NCBI GenBank assembly: GCA_963675935.2
Contig: OY780964.2
Span: 310,001-374,000, forward strand
DNA: 64,000 bases
Direction: 5' to 3'
From: G963675935 sp963675935
GTDB lineage: Bacteria; Planctomycetota; Planctomycetia; Pirellulales; Thermoguttaceae
Position 1 is the first letter of the stretch; every line of letters starts with the position of its first letter. Below the pieces are notes generated by a model. The model worked only from the letters and a program-made list of their open reading frames with translations. It was not told the origin of the DNA and did no database searches. Shown here piece by piece: positions 1-10,035 of this stretch. A program made the position numbers and the translations under genes.

Positions 1-1
1 G

Positions 2-298
2 GAACAGATGGAAAACCACCGCGACCGGGTGGCTGCCGCGGGCGGGGAGATGCTCGGCGCGGTTTTCGGCTTTTTGGGCGAATTGATTTCGCAAAACCCG
101 TCGCCGGCGCCGGCCGAGCCGCTGGTGGCCGAGGTTTGCAACCGGTTGACCGAGTGCGTCGAGGAGGATTCCGCGGGCCGGCAGCGATTGACGGTCACCT
201 TGCCCGACCGCAACGCCTTGAACACGCTGGCGCAAACGCTTGCCCGGCTCATGCTGGCCGGCGGCGCGGAACGGGCGAATTCGATGGAATCCGCTTGA
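2..298 (+). CDS. C-terminal end of a larger protein (cut by window edge)
   Basis: The reading frame is open from the first bases of the window, so the ATG at position 8 is probably internal. About 98 residues are visible. They are mostly helical, end in a Leu/Ala-rich segment (TLAQTLARLMLAGG) and contain no catalytic motif. I do not recognise the family with confidence. The composition resembles the C-terminal tails of large planctomycete SNF2/DEAD-type helicases, but that is only an impression. Downstream is a zinc-ribbon gene on the same strand after 93 bp. Confidence 0.5.
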   Translation, partial: EQMENHRDRVAAAGGEMLGAVFGFLGELISQNPSPAPAEPLVAEVCNRLTECVEEDSAGRQRLTVTLPDRNALNTLAQTLARLMLAGGAERANSMESA

Positions 299-391
299 CG
301 AAAAAAGCGAAACGGGTATCATACAGGGTGTCTTATCCCCCGATTGTTGTGCATCGTTCGATGACCTCTTTCGCAGATAGGGATACCGCTC

Positions 392-718
392 ATGGCGATG
401 AGATGTCCGAAGGGGCATTGGTACGAGCCTGAGTCGTCCGACGCCGGCGGCCGGTGTCCGATGTGCGCCACGCAAACCCAGGGCCAGACGTCGGTTTCCG
501 ACGACGACGTTCTCGCCATCATGGACATGCCGGAGGAGGCGGGGCACGGCGTCAAGTCGGCGGCCGAGGAGGCCGTTCATGCCGCGGGCAGTTCCTCGAT
601 CATGCGGCGCAAGAAGATCTGTCCCGAATGTTCCCATGAGGCGTCGTTTTCATTCGTCTACTGCCCGCGTTGCGGCGCTCCGCTCAAGCTGGCCACGGTC
701 GTGTTGCGGAAGTCATAG
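392..718 (+). CDS. Small protein with two zinc-ribbon motifs
   Basis: 108 residues. The N-terminus has CPKGHWYEP followed about 15 residues later by CPMC, a rubredoxin/zinc-ribbon-like knuckle pair. The C-terminus has a second ribbon, CPEC ... CPRCG, about 19 residues apart. The middle is acidic and probably disordered. Each ribbon should bind one zinc. Proteins of this kind in planctomycetes usually have no assigned reaction; protein-protein or nucleic-acid binding is the usual guess. The ATG is preceded by AGGGAT at a suitable distance. The stop lies 2 bp before a fragment of an unrelated nuclease/phosphatase gene. Confidence 0.7.
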   Translation: MAMRCPKGHWYEPESSDAGGRCPMCATQTQGQTSVSDDDVLAIMDMPEEAGHGVKSAAEEAVHAAGSSSIMRRKKICPECSHEASFSFVYCPRCGAPLKLATVVLRKS

Positions 719-720
719 AG

Positions 721-840
721 ATGATTGACTACGTGTTTTATCGCCCCGCCGAGCCGTGGCGAGTGGTTTCGGCGGAAGTCGTCGAGGAATCGCTGGCCTC
801 GGATCACCGACCCGTGTTGGTGGTGTTGGAATGGCGGTAA
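721..840 (+). pseudogene. C-terminal remnant of an endonuclease/exonuclease/phosphatase (EEP) family gene
   Basis: An open stretch of 39 codons starting at ATG 721 encodes IDYVFYRP near its start and SDHRPVLVVLEW at its end. IDY-[IV]-F-[YF] and the terminal SDH-x-P-[VL] are the last two conserved blocks of EEP-fold hydrolases (DNase I, exonuclease III, sphingomyelinase type), where the SDH histidine is catalytic. All earlier blocks (the metal-binding N and E, and the first catalytic H) are absent. Upstream in this frame there is a stop at 637-639, inside the zinc-ribbon gene. This is therefore the tail of a deleted gene, unlikely to be functional by itself. Confidence 0.65.
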
Positions 841-851
841 TTGGACCGATT

Positions 852-2426
852 TTAGCGATGGTCGCCTTTTCGCCCCTCGACACGATCATCCGCCGTGACT
901 TCTTTCGCCTTGGGATTATTTTTGAGGAAGTCCTTCAGACGATCTTGCGCCGTCTCGGGTGTCACCTTCCAACCGCAGGTAATGTCCCAAGCAAGGCCAT
1001 CCCGACCAAGCCAGACAATGTAGTTGATCTCTCCCTTCTGATCTGCCACATAGGCCAAGGCATCAGTACGGTCCGCTACGACGCGGCGAATTTTCAGATT
1101 GCCCGCTTGGGCGTTCTTCAAAAAACCGTCCGGCACTTCGTTGTTGCCGAATTGCTTCCGCAGGAGCAGCTTCTTCCTGGATTCCTGGCCCTTGGCCGCC
1201 ATCAACGACAATTTCGCCTGGAGATCCTGCCACGGGGTTCCCGCGACAAACGGCGAGCCTGCTAACTTCAGCACCTCACGCCCGTACTCATCAGGCCCTC
1301 CCATGGCACGCGCTCGATCTTGAATTGCGCTGACAATCGCGGGACTCGGAGGAGCGGGCAGTTCCTTCCAGTGTTCATAATACTCGCGAATCAGATTCAT
1401 GGAATCCGTGGCGGGGAACATCGGCCCTTCCAGCAACATTTCGACGATCGCCGGCTCGGCCTTGTCGCCTAATCGGATCAAGGCCCACGCGGCGGCGCGA
1501 GTGTCGGTCGTCATCCGCTTAAGAATGGGAATTGCCTCAGTTGGCGCGACGCCCAGAAGGGCCTCGGCCACGGCGGCGCGAACGAAGTAGTCCTTGTGGG
1601 CTGCCAACGATTCCAGTACCTTCAGCGACGGCCCGCTGCCTAGCTGCCCCAGTGCCGTCACCGCGGCACGGGAAGCCTCGCTGCGCACTTGGCATTGTGG
1701 ATCGTCCGGGGCATGTCCGCGGGCGATGGCCTCCAGATTCGACCGTTGCGACTCGACCTTCAGATAAGCCATCAACTCCGCCGCCGTTGTGATGGTGTCG
1801 GAGGACAAGCCCTGTGGTTTGGCGAGCCACTCGGAACAAACGGGCACGAATCGGCGGTAGTCCAAGATGGGCGCATACGACATGGCCTTCCGCTTCGCGG
1901 CCAGGGCGCCAAGTTCGTCATGCAACTGGTGAGCCACGAAAGCCCTTTGGTCTGGAATCAGCGCTTGGTACAGAAGCGTTTCCTGCCGGTCAATCCGGCG
2001 AATATAACGGATGAGTTCCTTGTAGGCGTCCTCTTGAACATCAGTGGAAGCAGCGGTTGTTTTGTGCCCTTTTCGGTCGAGTGTCATCTTGTAGGTCGTT
2101 ACGTCGGTTGCCATCTTGTGGCCGGCCGGCGCGGTAAGCCAGCCGGTTTCAGCGAGGAGTTCTCCAAGACGCTGCAAGTGGTCCGGCCCAAGTCGATAGA
2201 CGGCGCGATAGTCTTTTTGGCCCTTGCGGCGCTCTTTCAGATCGAATGTGTACTTTCCGTCGGCCTGGATCGCAAGTATATGTTGCCCAATCCACATGCC
2301 GCTCATGTCGATCTGAAGCGATTGGAACGCTAAATCTTTTGTTGCTTCCCCCCGGCTGGACTTCGGGCAAACCGCCGTGACAAGCACCATTGTCAGAATT
2401 ATGTTGACGATGGAATTCCACTTCAT
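852..2426 (-). CDS. Secreted HEAT-repeat protein
   Basis: 524 residues from ATG 2426, chosen because AAGGAG lies 8 bp upstream and the protein then begins with a Sec signal peptide (MKWNSIVNIILTMVLVTAV). Upstream codons in this frame are only a shadow of the esterase gene. Residues 25-130 form a beta-rich domain of unknown function. Residues about 240-330 hold HEAT-like helical repeats (VLESLAAHKDYFVRAAVAEA and so on), usual in scaffold or protein-binding roles. The C-terminal 80 residues form another small unassigned domain. The gene follows the esterase 2495-4630 on the same strand after 68 bp and may be co-transcribed. It converges with the EEP remnant. Confidence 0.7.
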   Translation of the reverse strand: MKWNSIVNIILTMVLVTAVCPKSSRGEATKDLAFQSLQIDMSGMWIGQHILAIQADGKYTFDLKERRKGQKDYRAVYRLGPDHLQRLGELLAETGWLTAPAGHKMATDVTTYKMTLDRKGHKTTAASTDVQEDAYKELIRYIRRIDRQETLLYQALIPDQRAFVAHQLHDELGALAAKRKAMSYAPILDYRRFVPVCSEWLAKPQGLSSDTITTAAELMAYLKVESQRSNLEAIARGHAPDDPQCQVRSEASRAAVTALGQLGSGPSLKVLESLAAHKDYFVRAAVAEALLGVAPTEAIPILKRMTTDTRAAAWALIRLGDKAEPAIVEMLLEGPMFPATDSMNLIREYYEHWKELPAPPSPAIVSAIQDRARAMGGPDEYGREVLKLAGSPFVAGTPWQDLQAKLSLMAAKGQESRKKLLLRKQFGNNEVPDGFLKNAQAGNLKIRRVVADRTDALAYVADQKGEINYIVWLGRDGLAWDITCGWKVTPETAQDRLKDFLKNNPKAKEVTADDRVEGRKGDHR

Positions 2427-2494
2427 TGTCCGCTCCTTTTCAGGCTGCCGACCGACTTCTGCATCTCCAAAAGCAGCTCGCGCGAATGACAACC

Positions 2495-4630
2495 CTATTT
2501 CTCGGCCTTCGGATGCGTGATCGCGTCGATGCGATTCAACGACTTTTGGGCGAGTTCGGCAAACTCCTTCTTCGATTCCGCACGGACCCCGGCGATGTCG
2601 CGCAAAAGATCGACGACCGGCTTCGCCTTGTCGTTCAGCGTATACTCGATGCGGCCCCGAAGCCGGCCGCCCGAAGTGTTGAACCACGGACTGGAAAGCG
2701 GAATGTCGTCGAGCCGGATGAACGACTCGCACAACTCCCGCATGGCGGCCAGATCGTCTTTGACGAACGCCCGGGCCAAGCGGTCGCGGAGCTGTTGGCC
2801 CGTCTCGTTGACGACGTAGCCGGGCACGCGGGCGGCCTCTTGATCCCAACCGTTGGGATACATTCCATAGAGGGTTGTCGTCGTCATGGCCCATTCCTTG
2901 CCGCAATCGTCCTTGGGCGATTTCTTGTCGGCGGGAATCGGCTTGAGCGGTTCTTCCACCGCGGGGAATGGCACGGATGGCAAGGGGGAAACCATCGTTC
3001 GCGTTGCAGTTCCATTTCCGGTATTGGAAATTCGCTGTTTTGACACAGACGCCATTGCGTTCTGGTCTTCCATTCGGTCGAGCAGACGATCGATGTAGTC
3101 GAGGTCATCTTGGTCACCGCTAATCAGATAATCCACAAGTTCTTCTTGCACTTGACGGCTCTTAATTTTGTCAGCCACAGCGTACGCTTTCTTGGGATTC
3201 TTCAGGTCACAATAGCGGCGAACCAAATCCAAACGGAACTGATCAACGGTCACATCGGTCGGGCGGGTGGCGAAACGTTCGTCTGAGAAGTGTAAAACTT
3301 CCACTTTACGCCGCGTAGGATCTCCCTTAAATATTGGCATTATACCGAAAGGGAGATGTATTCTTTCTGTGACTGCCTCTTTTGCTTTCGGCGGGGGAAT
3401 GGAAATTGGGCCGGGAGCGGCAATCGCCGGCGTTTTTTCCGCCACGACCAACGGTGGTCTCACGGCTTTGGTCGGCTGCCGCTTGGCAAGGTCGCCCTCG
3501 GTCACGTCGGCAAAAATGCCGATCTTCGCCGGATCGGTCGGCGATGCCTCGGCCGCGTAATATCGATCGCCGTCCTTCGCACGCGAAATGAGCCAGCCGA
3601 AAATGTCGCCCTGCAACATCGCCGGCGTCCAGGCCCTGTGCCCGCATACGCCGAACTCGGTCTTCGACACGTTGCAGCCGCGCTCCCGCATCCGCTCGAA
3701 CTCTTTCCGGGCGAAATCAATCGCGTTGTCGTCGGAACTGTAGATGGCCCAGATGGGAATTTTTTTCAATGACGGCTTCTCGCGAAGCGACTTTTCCTGC
3801 ATCGCCCGCCAACTGACCAAAGGGACCGCCGCGGCGAAAAGATCGGGCCGCCGTTCGAGCATCCGCCACGTGCCGTCGCCGCCGGTGCTCAAGCCCGCCA
3901 GGGTCACGCGGTTCGGATCGACCGGAAACTCTTTCAGCACCGCCTCGGTCATGGCGATGGTGAACGAGATCGGGGCATTGCCCAGTTCGACCGGATCGTT
4001 GGTCACATGGCACTCGACGCTGCCGTCGGGGCGAACGGTCGTCGAGCAAATCTCCGGGGCCTCCCACTGAACGTGCGCATGGGGACACTGCGGCACGAGC
4101 AGGAAGAAGTCGCGCTTCTTCGGACCGACCAGATAGGGCAGGATGTGATGGAGGTGGGAGAGTTGGTCGATGTTTTCCGAGCCGCATTCGCCCGCCCCAT
4201 GCAGCCAAACGACCATCGGATACTTCTTATCTTTTTGAAGAGACTCCGGCACATGAAGACGGAAGCGGAGCGGGGCGTTTTTGTAGGTTCCACCGGTGTA
4301 ACGCAAAACCATGCTCCGAAACAGCGGGACCATCGCCGGATGGGTTTGCAGGCCGGCCTTGTTCGCCTTGGGCGCAAGCTTGGCGATGGCGTCGATTTGC
4401 TCCGACGTGAGTTTTTCCGGCGAGTCGGCCGGCGGATACGGCGAGTCGGCGGCGATTTTTTGGTAATCCGCCGGTCCCTCGGTTTCGGTGATAATCGCGG
4501 CTGAATGATCGGCGATGACAAGAGGATCGTCCGCAGCCGTTCCCGATCCAATCCCGAACAAGACAACCAGTGCCAACAAGCTCGCCCCAAAGACTCCGCT
4601 TTTGCGGCTATCGGTCATTAGAACACTCAT
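2495..4630 (-). CDS. Secreted alpha/beta-hydrolase esterase with unrelated C-terminal extension
   Basis: 711 residues. The start ATG 4630 is supported by GGAG 8 bases upstream and a signal peptide/TM at residues 11-32. Residues 100-350 are a PHB-depolymerase/feruloyl-esterase-type fold: VVWLHGAGE is the oxyanion strand, G-L-S-T-G carries the nucleophile Ser248, SSDD supplies the acid and CGHRAW the histidine. The likely reaction is hydrolysis of an ester in an extracytoplasmic polymer or small substrate. Residues 400-711 have no recognised fold and no second hydrolase motif; the end is helical. The extension roughly doubles the usual length of this esterase family. Confidence 0.75.
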   Translation of the reverse strand: MSVLMTDSRKSGVFGASLLALVVLFGIGSGTAADDPLVIADHSAAIITETEGPADYQKIAADSPYPPADSPEKLTSEQIDAIAKLAPKANKAGLQTHPAMVPLFRSMVLRYTGGTYKNAPLRFRLHVPESLQKDKKYPMVVWLHGAGECGSENIDQLSHLHHILPYLVGPKKRDFFLLVPQCPHAHVQWEAPEICSTTVRPDGSVECHVTNDPVELGNAPISFTIAMTEAVLKEFPVDPNRVTLAGLSTGGDGTWRMLERRPDLFAAAVPLVSWRAMQEKSLREKPSLKKIPIWAIYSSDDNAIDFARKEFERMRERGCNVSKTEFGVCGHRAWTPAMLQGDIFGWLISRAKDGDRYYAAEASPTDPAKIGIFADVTEGDLAKRQPTKAVRPPLVVAEKTPAIAAPGPISIPPPKAKEAVTERIHLPFGIMPIFKGDPTRRKVEVLHFSDERFATRPTDVTVDQFRLDLVRRYCDLKNPKKAYAVADKIKSRQVQEELVDYLISGDQDDLDYIDRLLDRMEDQNAMASVSKQRISNTGNGTATRTMVSPLPSVPFPAVEEPLKPIPADKKSPKDDCGKEWAMTTTTLYGMYPNGWDQEAARVPGYVVNETGQQLRDRLARAFVKDDLAAMRELCESFIRLDDIPLSSPWFNTSGGRLRGRIEYTLNDKAKPVVDLLRDIAGVRAESKKEFAELAQKSLNRIDAITHPKAEK

Positions 4631-4821
4631 GGTCTTTTCTCCTGTTCAGCAGTGAAAGGAAGCAAACGAGAGCCGATCGACCAGAATGTCCGCGATTATA
4701 GCGAAACAAGCCGTGGGTACAAAGCCCCCTTGATCTAGTGGGTTATTTTGTGGGCATGTTTGCCGGTGAGAAAGTGTTGGTGTGGGTAATATAGACAAAA
4801 TCGACTGTTGGCAATTCGGGA

Positions 4822-4850
4822 TTGGAGACTCCGGGTGTTCGCGATTATAC
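4822..4850 (+). promoter_or_regulatory. Candidate sigma-70 promoter of the Gly/His-rich protein
   Basis: TTGGAG (4822-4827) and TTATAC (4845-4850) are separated by 17 bp. Transcription would start near 4857, giving a leader of about 30 bases with GGAGG at 4875-4879 before ATG 4888. Sequence match only. Confidence 0.4.
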
Positions 4851-4887
4851 TTCGTTCATCGACAAAACATAATTGGAGGATATTTCC

Positions 4888-6432
<1,545 letters not shown>

Positions 6433-6484
6433 GGGAGAGCGAGGTAGTCAATCATGTTTTTGAGAATCAGATTGACAATGTCGC

Positions 6485-6510
6485 AATAGCCGGGGGCCAA
6501 CGGTCCGCGG
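6485..6510 (+). repeat. Half copy of the CCGGGGGCCAACGG palindromic repeat
   Basis: The 26 bases here match both arms of the 215-bp element at 48977-49191 with one mismatch, and similarity continues into the flank on the 6455-6484 side. It is an isolated half element inside the 334-bp gap (6433-6766), which otherwise holds the intron-like segment 6551-6620 and nothing I can recognise. Confidence 0.7.
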
Positions 6511-6550
6511 GTATGTGCTGTCGATCGCCGACGATGCCGACATTTATTCT

Positions 6551-6620
6551 GTACGCGGTTTGAATTGATACATGTTCTCACTCGGGAAAAATGTATCACC
6601 AGTGTCCGTGCAAGGTATAA
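6551..6620 (-). repeat. 70-bp segment shared with the group II intron remnant at 40.6 kb
   Basis: Read on the minus strand, these 70 bases match 40658-40727 with about four mismatches and no gap. No domain V-like hairpin is visible nearby, so this is a fragment, either of a decayed intron copy or of a smaller repeat nested in the 40.6-kb element. Confidence 0.7.
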
Positions 6621-6766
6621 CAATAGCCCCGGAGTATGTGAATAGCTTCGGGCTATTATTTCGCGCCGCAACTCCTTGATTTCGCATGGCAACTCCTTGC
6701 GCACCAACGTGTGAAAGGCGGACGATCTCTTTCTGCCCCCGCTCGTTGTGGAACCCAAGACCCGGC

Positions 6767-7489
6767 CTACCGCGACCCAAAGTAGAAAAGAACCATCCCC
6801 AGGGTAATATGCTGAACGCAAGCGGGAAGTTGATCGGCCTGATTGATGAAATTCGACGCCGCCGTACCCAGCAGGGCCAAAACCACGACGGCCGCCTTCA
6901 GGTCTTCCCAGCCGGAAACCTTTTTCAGCCGCACGATCATGCCGAGAAAGTACGCAAAAACCACGCCCAATATCGAGAGCGATTGCGGCTCCATCAGCCG
7001 GTTGTGTTCGTAGAGATACCATCCCAGTCCGATGAAGGAGCCAACGAGAATCACGCGGACGCTATGCCGCGGCAAATAGAGCGGCCGCGATTCCTGTTGA
7101 ATGTGACCCTCGTCGGTCAACCGTCGGATCAGATCGGGCGAAAGATTTAGCAGCCGCCTGGTCGTAAAATAATGGGCCAAGGCGATCATGAGTGTTTCCG
7201 CCCAGAGCAGTTCGACCCGTTGCCCTCGAACGATCTGCGTGATGACAACCGCCACGATGAGAAACGTCAGAATCGCCCGAACGCTGCCGCTTGGCAGTCC
7301 CAACGGCGGTTTTGCCGCTTCCGTTGGTCGCGCAACTTTCGTTGATGGAGCGTGAGCCGCGAAGCCCGCGGCGTCATCGAGATCGGCGACCGCAGAGACA
7401 TTCTCGACCTGTTCCAAAATGGCCCCGCACGCCCGACAGAGTTTTCCGCCTTCGTGGCCCTGTTTCGAGCATTTGGGACAAACCAACAT
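6767..7489 (-). CDS. Zinc-ribbon membrane protein
   Basis: 240 residues from ATG 7489 (MLVCPKCSKQG); the open frame extends upstream to 7573, but only this start puts the zinc ribbon at the N-terminus, as in double-zinc-ribbon membrane proteins. The ribbon is CPKC ... CRACG at residues 4-22. After a polar linker come about five hydrophobic segments: SVRAILTFLIVAVVITQIV, an amphipathic helix near LWAETLMIALAHYF, VRVILVGSFIGLGWYLY, LSILGVVFAYFLGMIV, and two in the last 50 residues. Function unknown. Located 128 bp downstream of a small gene on the same strand. Confidence 0.65.
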   Translation of the reverse strand: MLVCPKCSKQGHEGGKLCRACGAILEQVENVSAVADLDDAAGFAAHAPSTKVARPTEAAKPPLGLPSGSVRAILTFLIVAVVITQIVRGQRVELLWAETLMIALAHYFTTRRLLNLSPDLIRRLTDEGHIQQESRPLYLPRHSVRVILVGSFIGLGWYLYEHNRLMEPQSLSILGVVFAYFLGMIVRLKKVSGWEDLKAAVVVLALLGTAASNFINQADQLPACVQHITLGMVLFYFGSR

Positions 7490-7616
7490 GCCGTGGCTCC
7501 AATGGCAGTTGCGGTGTTTTTCGCCTATTCGTGAGATTTCAAGACTGCCTGACAGAAGAGGCATTGGAGTCAAAACCGTCGGTACACTTCCGACCGATGC
7601 CGAATGCGATGCACCT

Positions 7617-7805
7617 TCATCGCTTCAGCACCTCCGCGATGTCCTTGCCGGCGCCAGCCAAATCCTCTTCGTTGCGGATGCGGCGTACTTCATTCAAGAA
7701 GTCGGGATCGTTGGCCGCAATCCAATCTTCCACGTCGTCCAAGCTATTGGCGCTCAGGAGAACGCTCTGCGGTATTTCAACCGAGCGGCAAGACAGACTG
7801 TTCAT
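7617..7805 (-). CDS. Small acidic protein, possibly an orphan antitoxin-like protein
   Basis: 62 residues from ATG 7805 (MNSLSCRSVEIPQSV), which is preceded by GGGGAT; the frame is open further upstream but without a better start. The protein is acidic and helical (SLDDVEDWIAANDPDFLNEV, then NEEDLAGAGKDIAEVLKR). Size and composition recall type II antitoxins, but no DNA-binding motif is clear and no toxin gene adjoins it. Function is not assigned. Confidence 0.5.
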   Translation of the reverse strand: MNSLSCRSVEIPQSVLLSANSLDDVEDWIAANDPDFLNEVRRIRNEEDLAGAGKDIAEVLKR

Positions 7806-7976
7806 GCGTTTATCCCCACAAGAAAACCAATCGACACGCCACCAATCCAAGTATACCAGCACACGGTGAGAACGGCAACGCCTGGCCACCCCGCTAAAGA
7901 TGGGGTGTTGCGTGTCGCAGGAACCGAATCTGATCGTTGCCTTTCTCCCGTGACCACATTCGCAGCCGGCAGACGA

Positions 7977-9338
7977 TCACCGCACCGCTTGCATCATAAA
8001 ACTGTCCACGGCCTTGTCGTCAATCAACGTGAAATCCAATCCCAATTTCGTGTAGCGGACGTACGTGCCGGTTGCTCCGGGCTGGTCGGTGTGCTCGACG
8101 GCGGTTGGCTTGCCGAATGCCTTTTCAAGGTTCTTCAAGCTCGAGCCGATGCCGATTCCTTCTTTGGTCTTGCCGGCGAAATCGCGGACCTTGAAGGCAA
8201 ACCCCTGTTGCGAGAAACACTGAATCATCATCAGTCCACGCCGTGGAGAAATCGAGCAAGCGTATCCTCGCGAAGAATACTGGATGGTTGTTTTCTCCTC
8301 TACGTCCGGCTTGCCGAGCAGCTTGATGACTTCCTCTTTCGACATGCCGAACTTCACCGGTCCGAGTCCCACGCCCGGAATGACTTCGGGAGCAAGCAAA
8401 TCCTTCTTGGGCGGTGGTGTTTGCTGCCAAGTCGCCGGCGTTCCCACCGTTGTGACCGTGTAGCCCTCCGGCGGTTTCAGGCTAAACCGCGACGGGTCCA
8501 ATGGTTCGTCAAAGACAATGTCATAGATCACCACGTCAGACTTCTCTTTGTTCGCGGCGATCGGCGCCATGCGAATCGGCAACTTCGTTTCGGGGTCTAC
8601 CCAAACCTTCATCGGCGGCATCGGGCCGCGGGCTTGCTTGCGTATATTCTCATCCGCCTCCACGCGGAACACATTGGTCTTTCGTCCGTCAATCGTTTCA
8701 TCGGGCAAACGCTCGCTTTTCTCGCTGACGATGTTGCGGACCATCTCGTAAAGATTGATTGATGGCATACCAAGCCCCAGCATGACTATGGCCTTCTTCT
8801 TGAGCGGCGAGACACAAAGAGCCTGGCCATTCATCATATTCTGAACCGTGTAGTCGCCGTTCGGCATGTCCGCCCGAAAAAGGCCGTCGGCAAGAATGGC
8901 TATGTGAGTAGTCTCCGCGGGCTTGCCGGGAATGCTTACGGTCTGCTTGCAGGTCACGGACCGCGTTTTGGCGATTTGTTCCGCGACTTGGGCGAACGTC
9001 AGTTGGGTGCTCGATCCGAACAGCATGAACATTCCCGCGATGGCAATGACGCCGGCCGTGGCTGACACAAGAACCGCAATGCGTCGAAACATCGGACTTC
9101 TCCTTTGGAAATAGGGACGTGACCATTCAACGGTCGGAACAGTGTCGTCATTCTGAGCGCAGCGAAGAATCTCATCCACGCCGTCGCTGCCTGCGAGATT
9201 CTTCGCTGCGCTCAGAATGACAGCAACGTCCACCGGTCGGGCGGGCGGCGCGGATTCGGCGAACAAAGCCGCCCATTCTCGTTCGGGAGGCGAGTCAAAG
9301 TCGTTTCGGTCGTCCGGCGTCTGGCTTTGGGGATTCAT
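7977..9338 (-). CDS. Membrane-anchored LolA-like partner of ECF sigma factor 1
   Basis: 453 residues. The start ATG overlaps the stop of the sigma factor gene by 4 bp (ATGA), which implies translational coupling and an anti-sigma role. Residues 1-82 are cytoplasmic; a TM helix lies at about 84-108 (RRIAVLVSATAGVIAIAG). The extracytoplasmic part has a LolA/LppX-like beta domain (about 112-300, with a YTVQNMMNGQ-like strand set) and a C-terminal GIGLGP..FGMSKEEV-type module (about 318-450) similar to SmpA/OmlA-like repeats. Residues 40-64 are encoded by an inserted palindromic repeat (separate entry). Zinc ligands of classical ZAS anti-sigma domains are absent. Confidence 0.7.
   Translation of the reverse strand: MNPQSQTPDDRNDFDSPPEREWAALFAESAPPARPVDVAVILSAAKNLAGSDGVDEILRCAQNDDTVPTVEWSRPYFQRRSPMFRRIAVLVSATAGVIAIAGMFMLFGSSTQLTFAQVAEQIAKTRSVTCKQTVSIPGKPAETTHIAILADGLFRADMPNGDYTVQNMMNGQALCVSPLKKKAIVMLGLGMPSINLYEMVRNIVSEKSERLPDETIDGRKTNVFRVEADENIRKQARGPMPPMKVWVDPETKLPIRMAPIAANKEKSDVVIYDIVFDEPLDPSRFSLKPPEGYTVTTVGTPATWQQTPPPKKDLLAPEVIPGVGLGPVKFGMSKEEVIKLLGKPDVEEKTTIQYSSRGYACSISPRRGLMMIQCFSQQGFAFKVRDFAGKTKEGIGIGSSLKNLEKAFGKPTAVEHTDQPGATGTYVRYTKLGLDFTLIDDKAVDSFMMQAVR
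9147..9221. repeat. In-frame copy of the GTCATTCTGAGCG palindromic repeat inside a CDS
   Basis: Two 27-bp arms (9147-9173 and 9195-9221) are perfect inverted complements around a 21-bp loop. The whole is 75 bp, exactly 25 codons, read as VILSAAKNLAG...EILRCAQND. Intergenic relatives are at 23072-23214 and 40378-40521. Confidence 0.9.
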
Positions 9339-9979
9339 CGTTCGCCTCCCTCCTCGCCGTCCGCTCCAAGCCGCTCGCGCAGTTGGTCCACGGCCCGCGC
9401 GATCTGGCTATGAACGGTCATGGGCGGTTTTTCCAACGTCTCCGCGATCTGGCGTATCGTCAACCCTTCGTCGAACCGCAGTGAAAGCATCGCCCGCTGG
9501 TCCGGATCGAGCATGTGCAACGCTCGTTGCAGCCGTTGTGATCGTTCGGCAGCCAAAGCCTGCTCGGGCGGCGTTGGCGAGCGGTCGTCGCCGGTGTCGC
9601 CAAACGGCTCTCTCCGATTCGTCTCGGCGTTTCGGCGACGGAGCCACGTGATCGACTCGTTGATCGCGCACCGCCGAAGCCAGCCCGCGAATCGGGCGGG
9701 ATCGTCGAGTTTCGGCGGCGACTGAACCAACTTCAGCAGAACAATCTGCCGCACTTCTTCCGCGTCGTGCAAATTGCCGACGACCCGAAAGGCGACCGTC
9801 AGCAGCCGATGCTCCCAGACGCGCACCAGCGACGCCAGCGACGCATGGTCGCCCTGGCAAAATTGCCGGACGAGCCGTATGGTATCTTCCGGCAGGTGTT
9901 GGTTGTCGGGCGACTGCGCCGCGTGTGGTTCTGTCGCCAAAATGTCACCTGTCCGGACAAAATTGGAAGCCTCATCCAA
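9335..9979 (-). CDS. ECF-type RNA polymerase sigma factor 1
   Basis: About 214 residues. The start is TTG 9979, with GGGAG upstream; no ATG in frame gives a full region 2. Region 2 (residues 42-105: HRLLTVAFRVVGNLHDAEEV, then RFAGWLRRCAINESITWLRR) binds core enzyme and the -10 element. Region 4 (150-205: LDPDQRAMLSLRFDEGLTIRQ, IAETLEKPPMTVHSQI) is the -35-binding helix-turn-helix. Length is normal for the class. The overlap with the LolA-like membrane protein implies control by an envelope signal. Confidence 0.85.
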   Translation of the reverse strand: MDEASNFVRTGDILATEPHAAQSPDNQHLPEDTIRLVRQFCQGDHASLASLVRVWEHRLLTVAFRVVGNLHDAEEVRQIVLLKLVQSPPKLDDPARFAGWLRRCAINESITWLRRRNAETNRREPFGDTGDDRSPTPPEQALAAERSQRLQRALHMLDPDQRAMLSLRFDEGLTIRQIAETLEKPPMTVHSQIARAVDQLRERLGADGEEGGER

Positions 9980-10035
9980 TAAGACGCTCCCGGAGGCCCG
10001 TTTGTACGAAGTCTGCGGAAGTTTTTTCCCGTTCG

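Noticed and set aside
2427..2906. Longer N-terminus for the HEAT-repeat gene
   Set aside because: These codons overlap the esterase gene and show no signal peptide; ATG 2426 has an excellent ribosome site.
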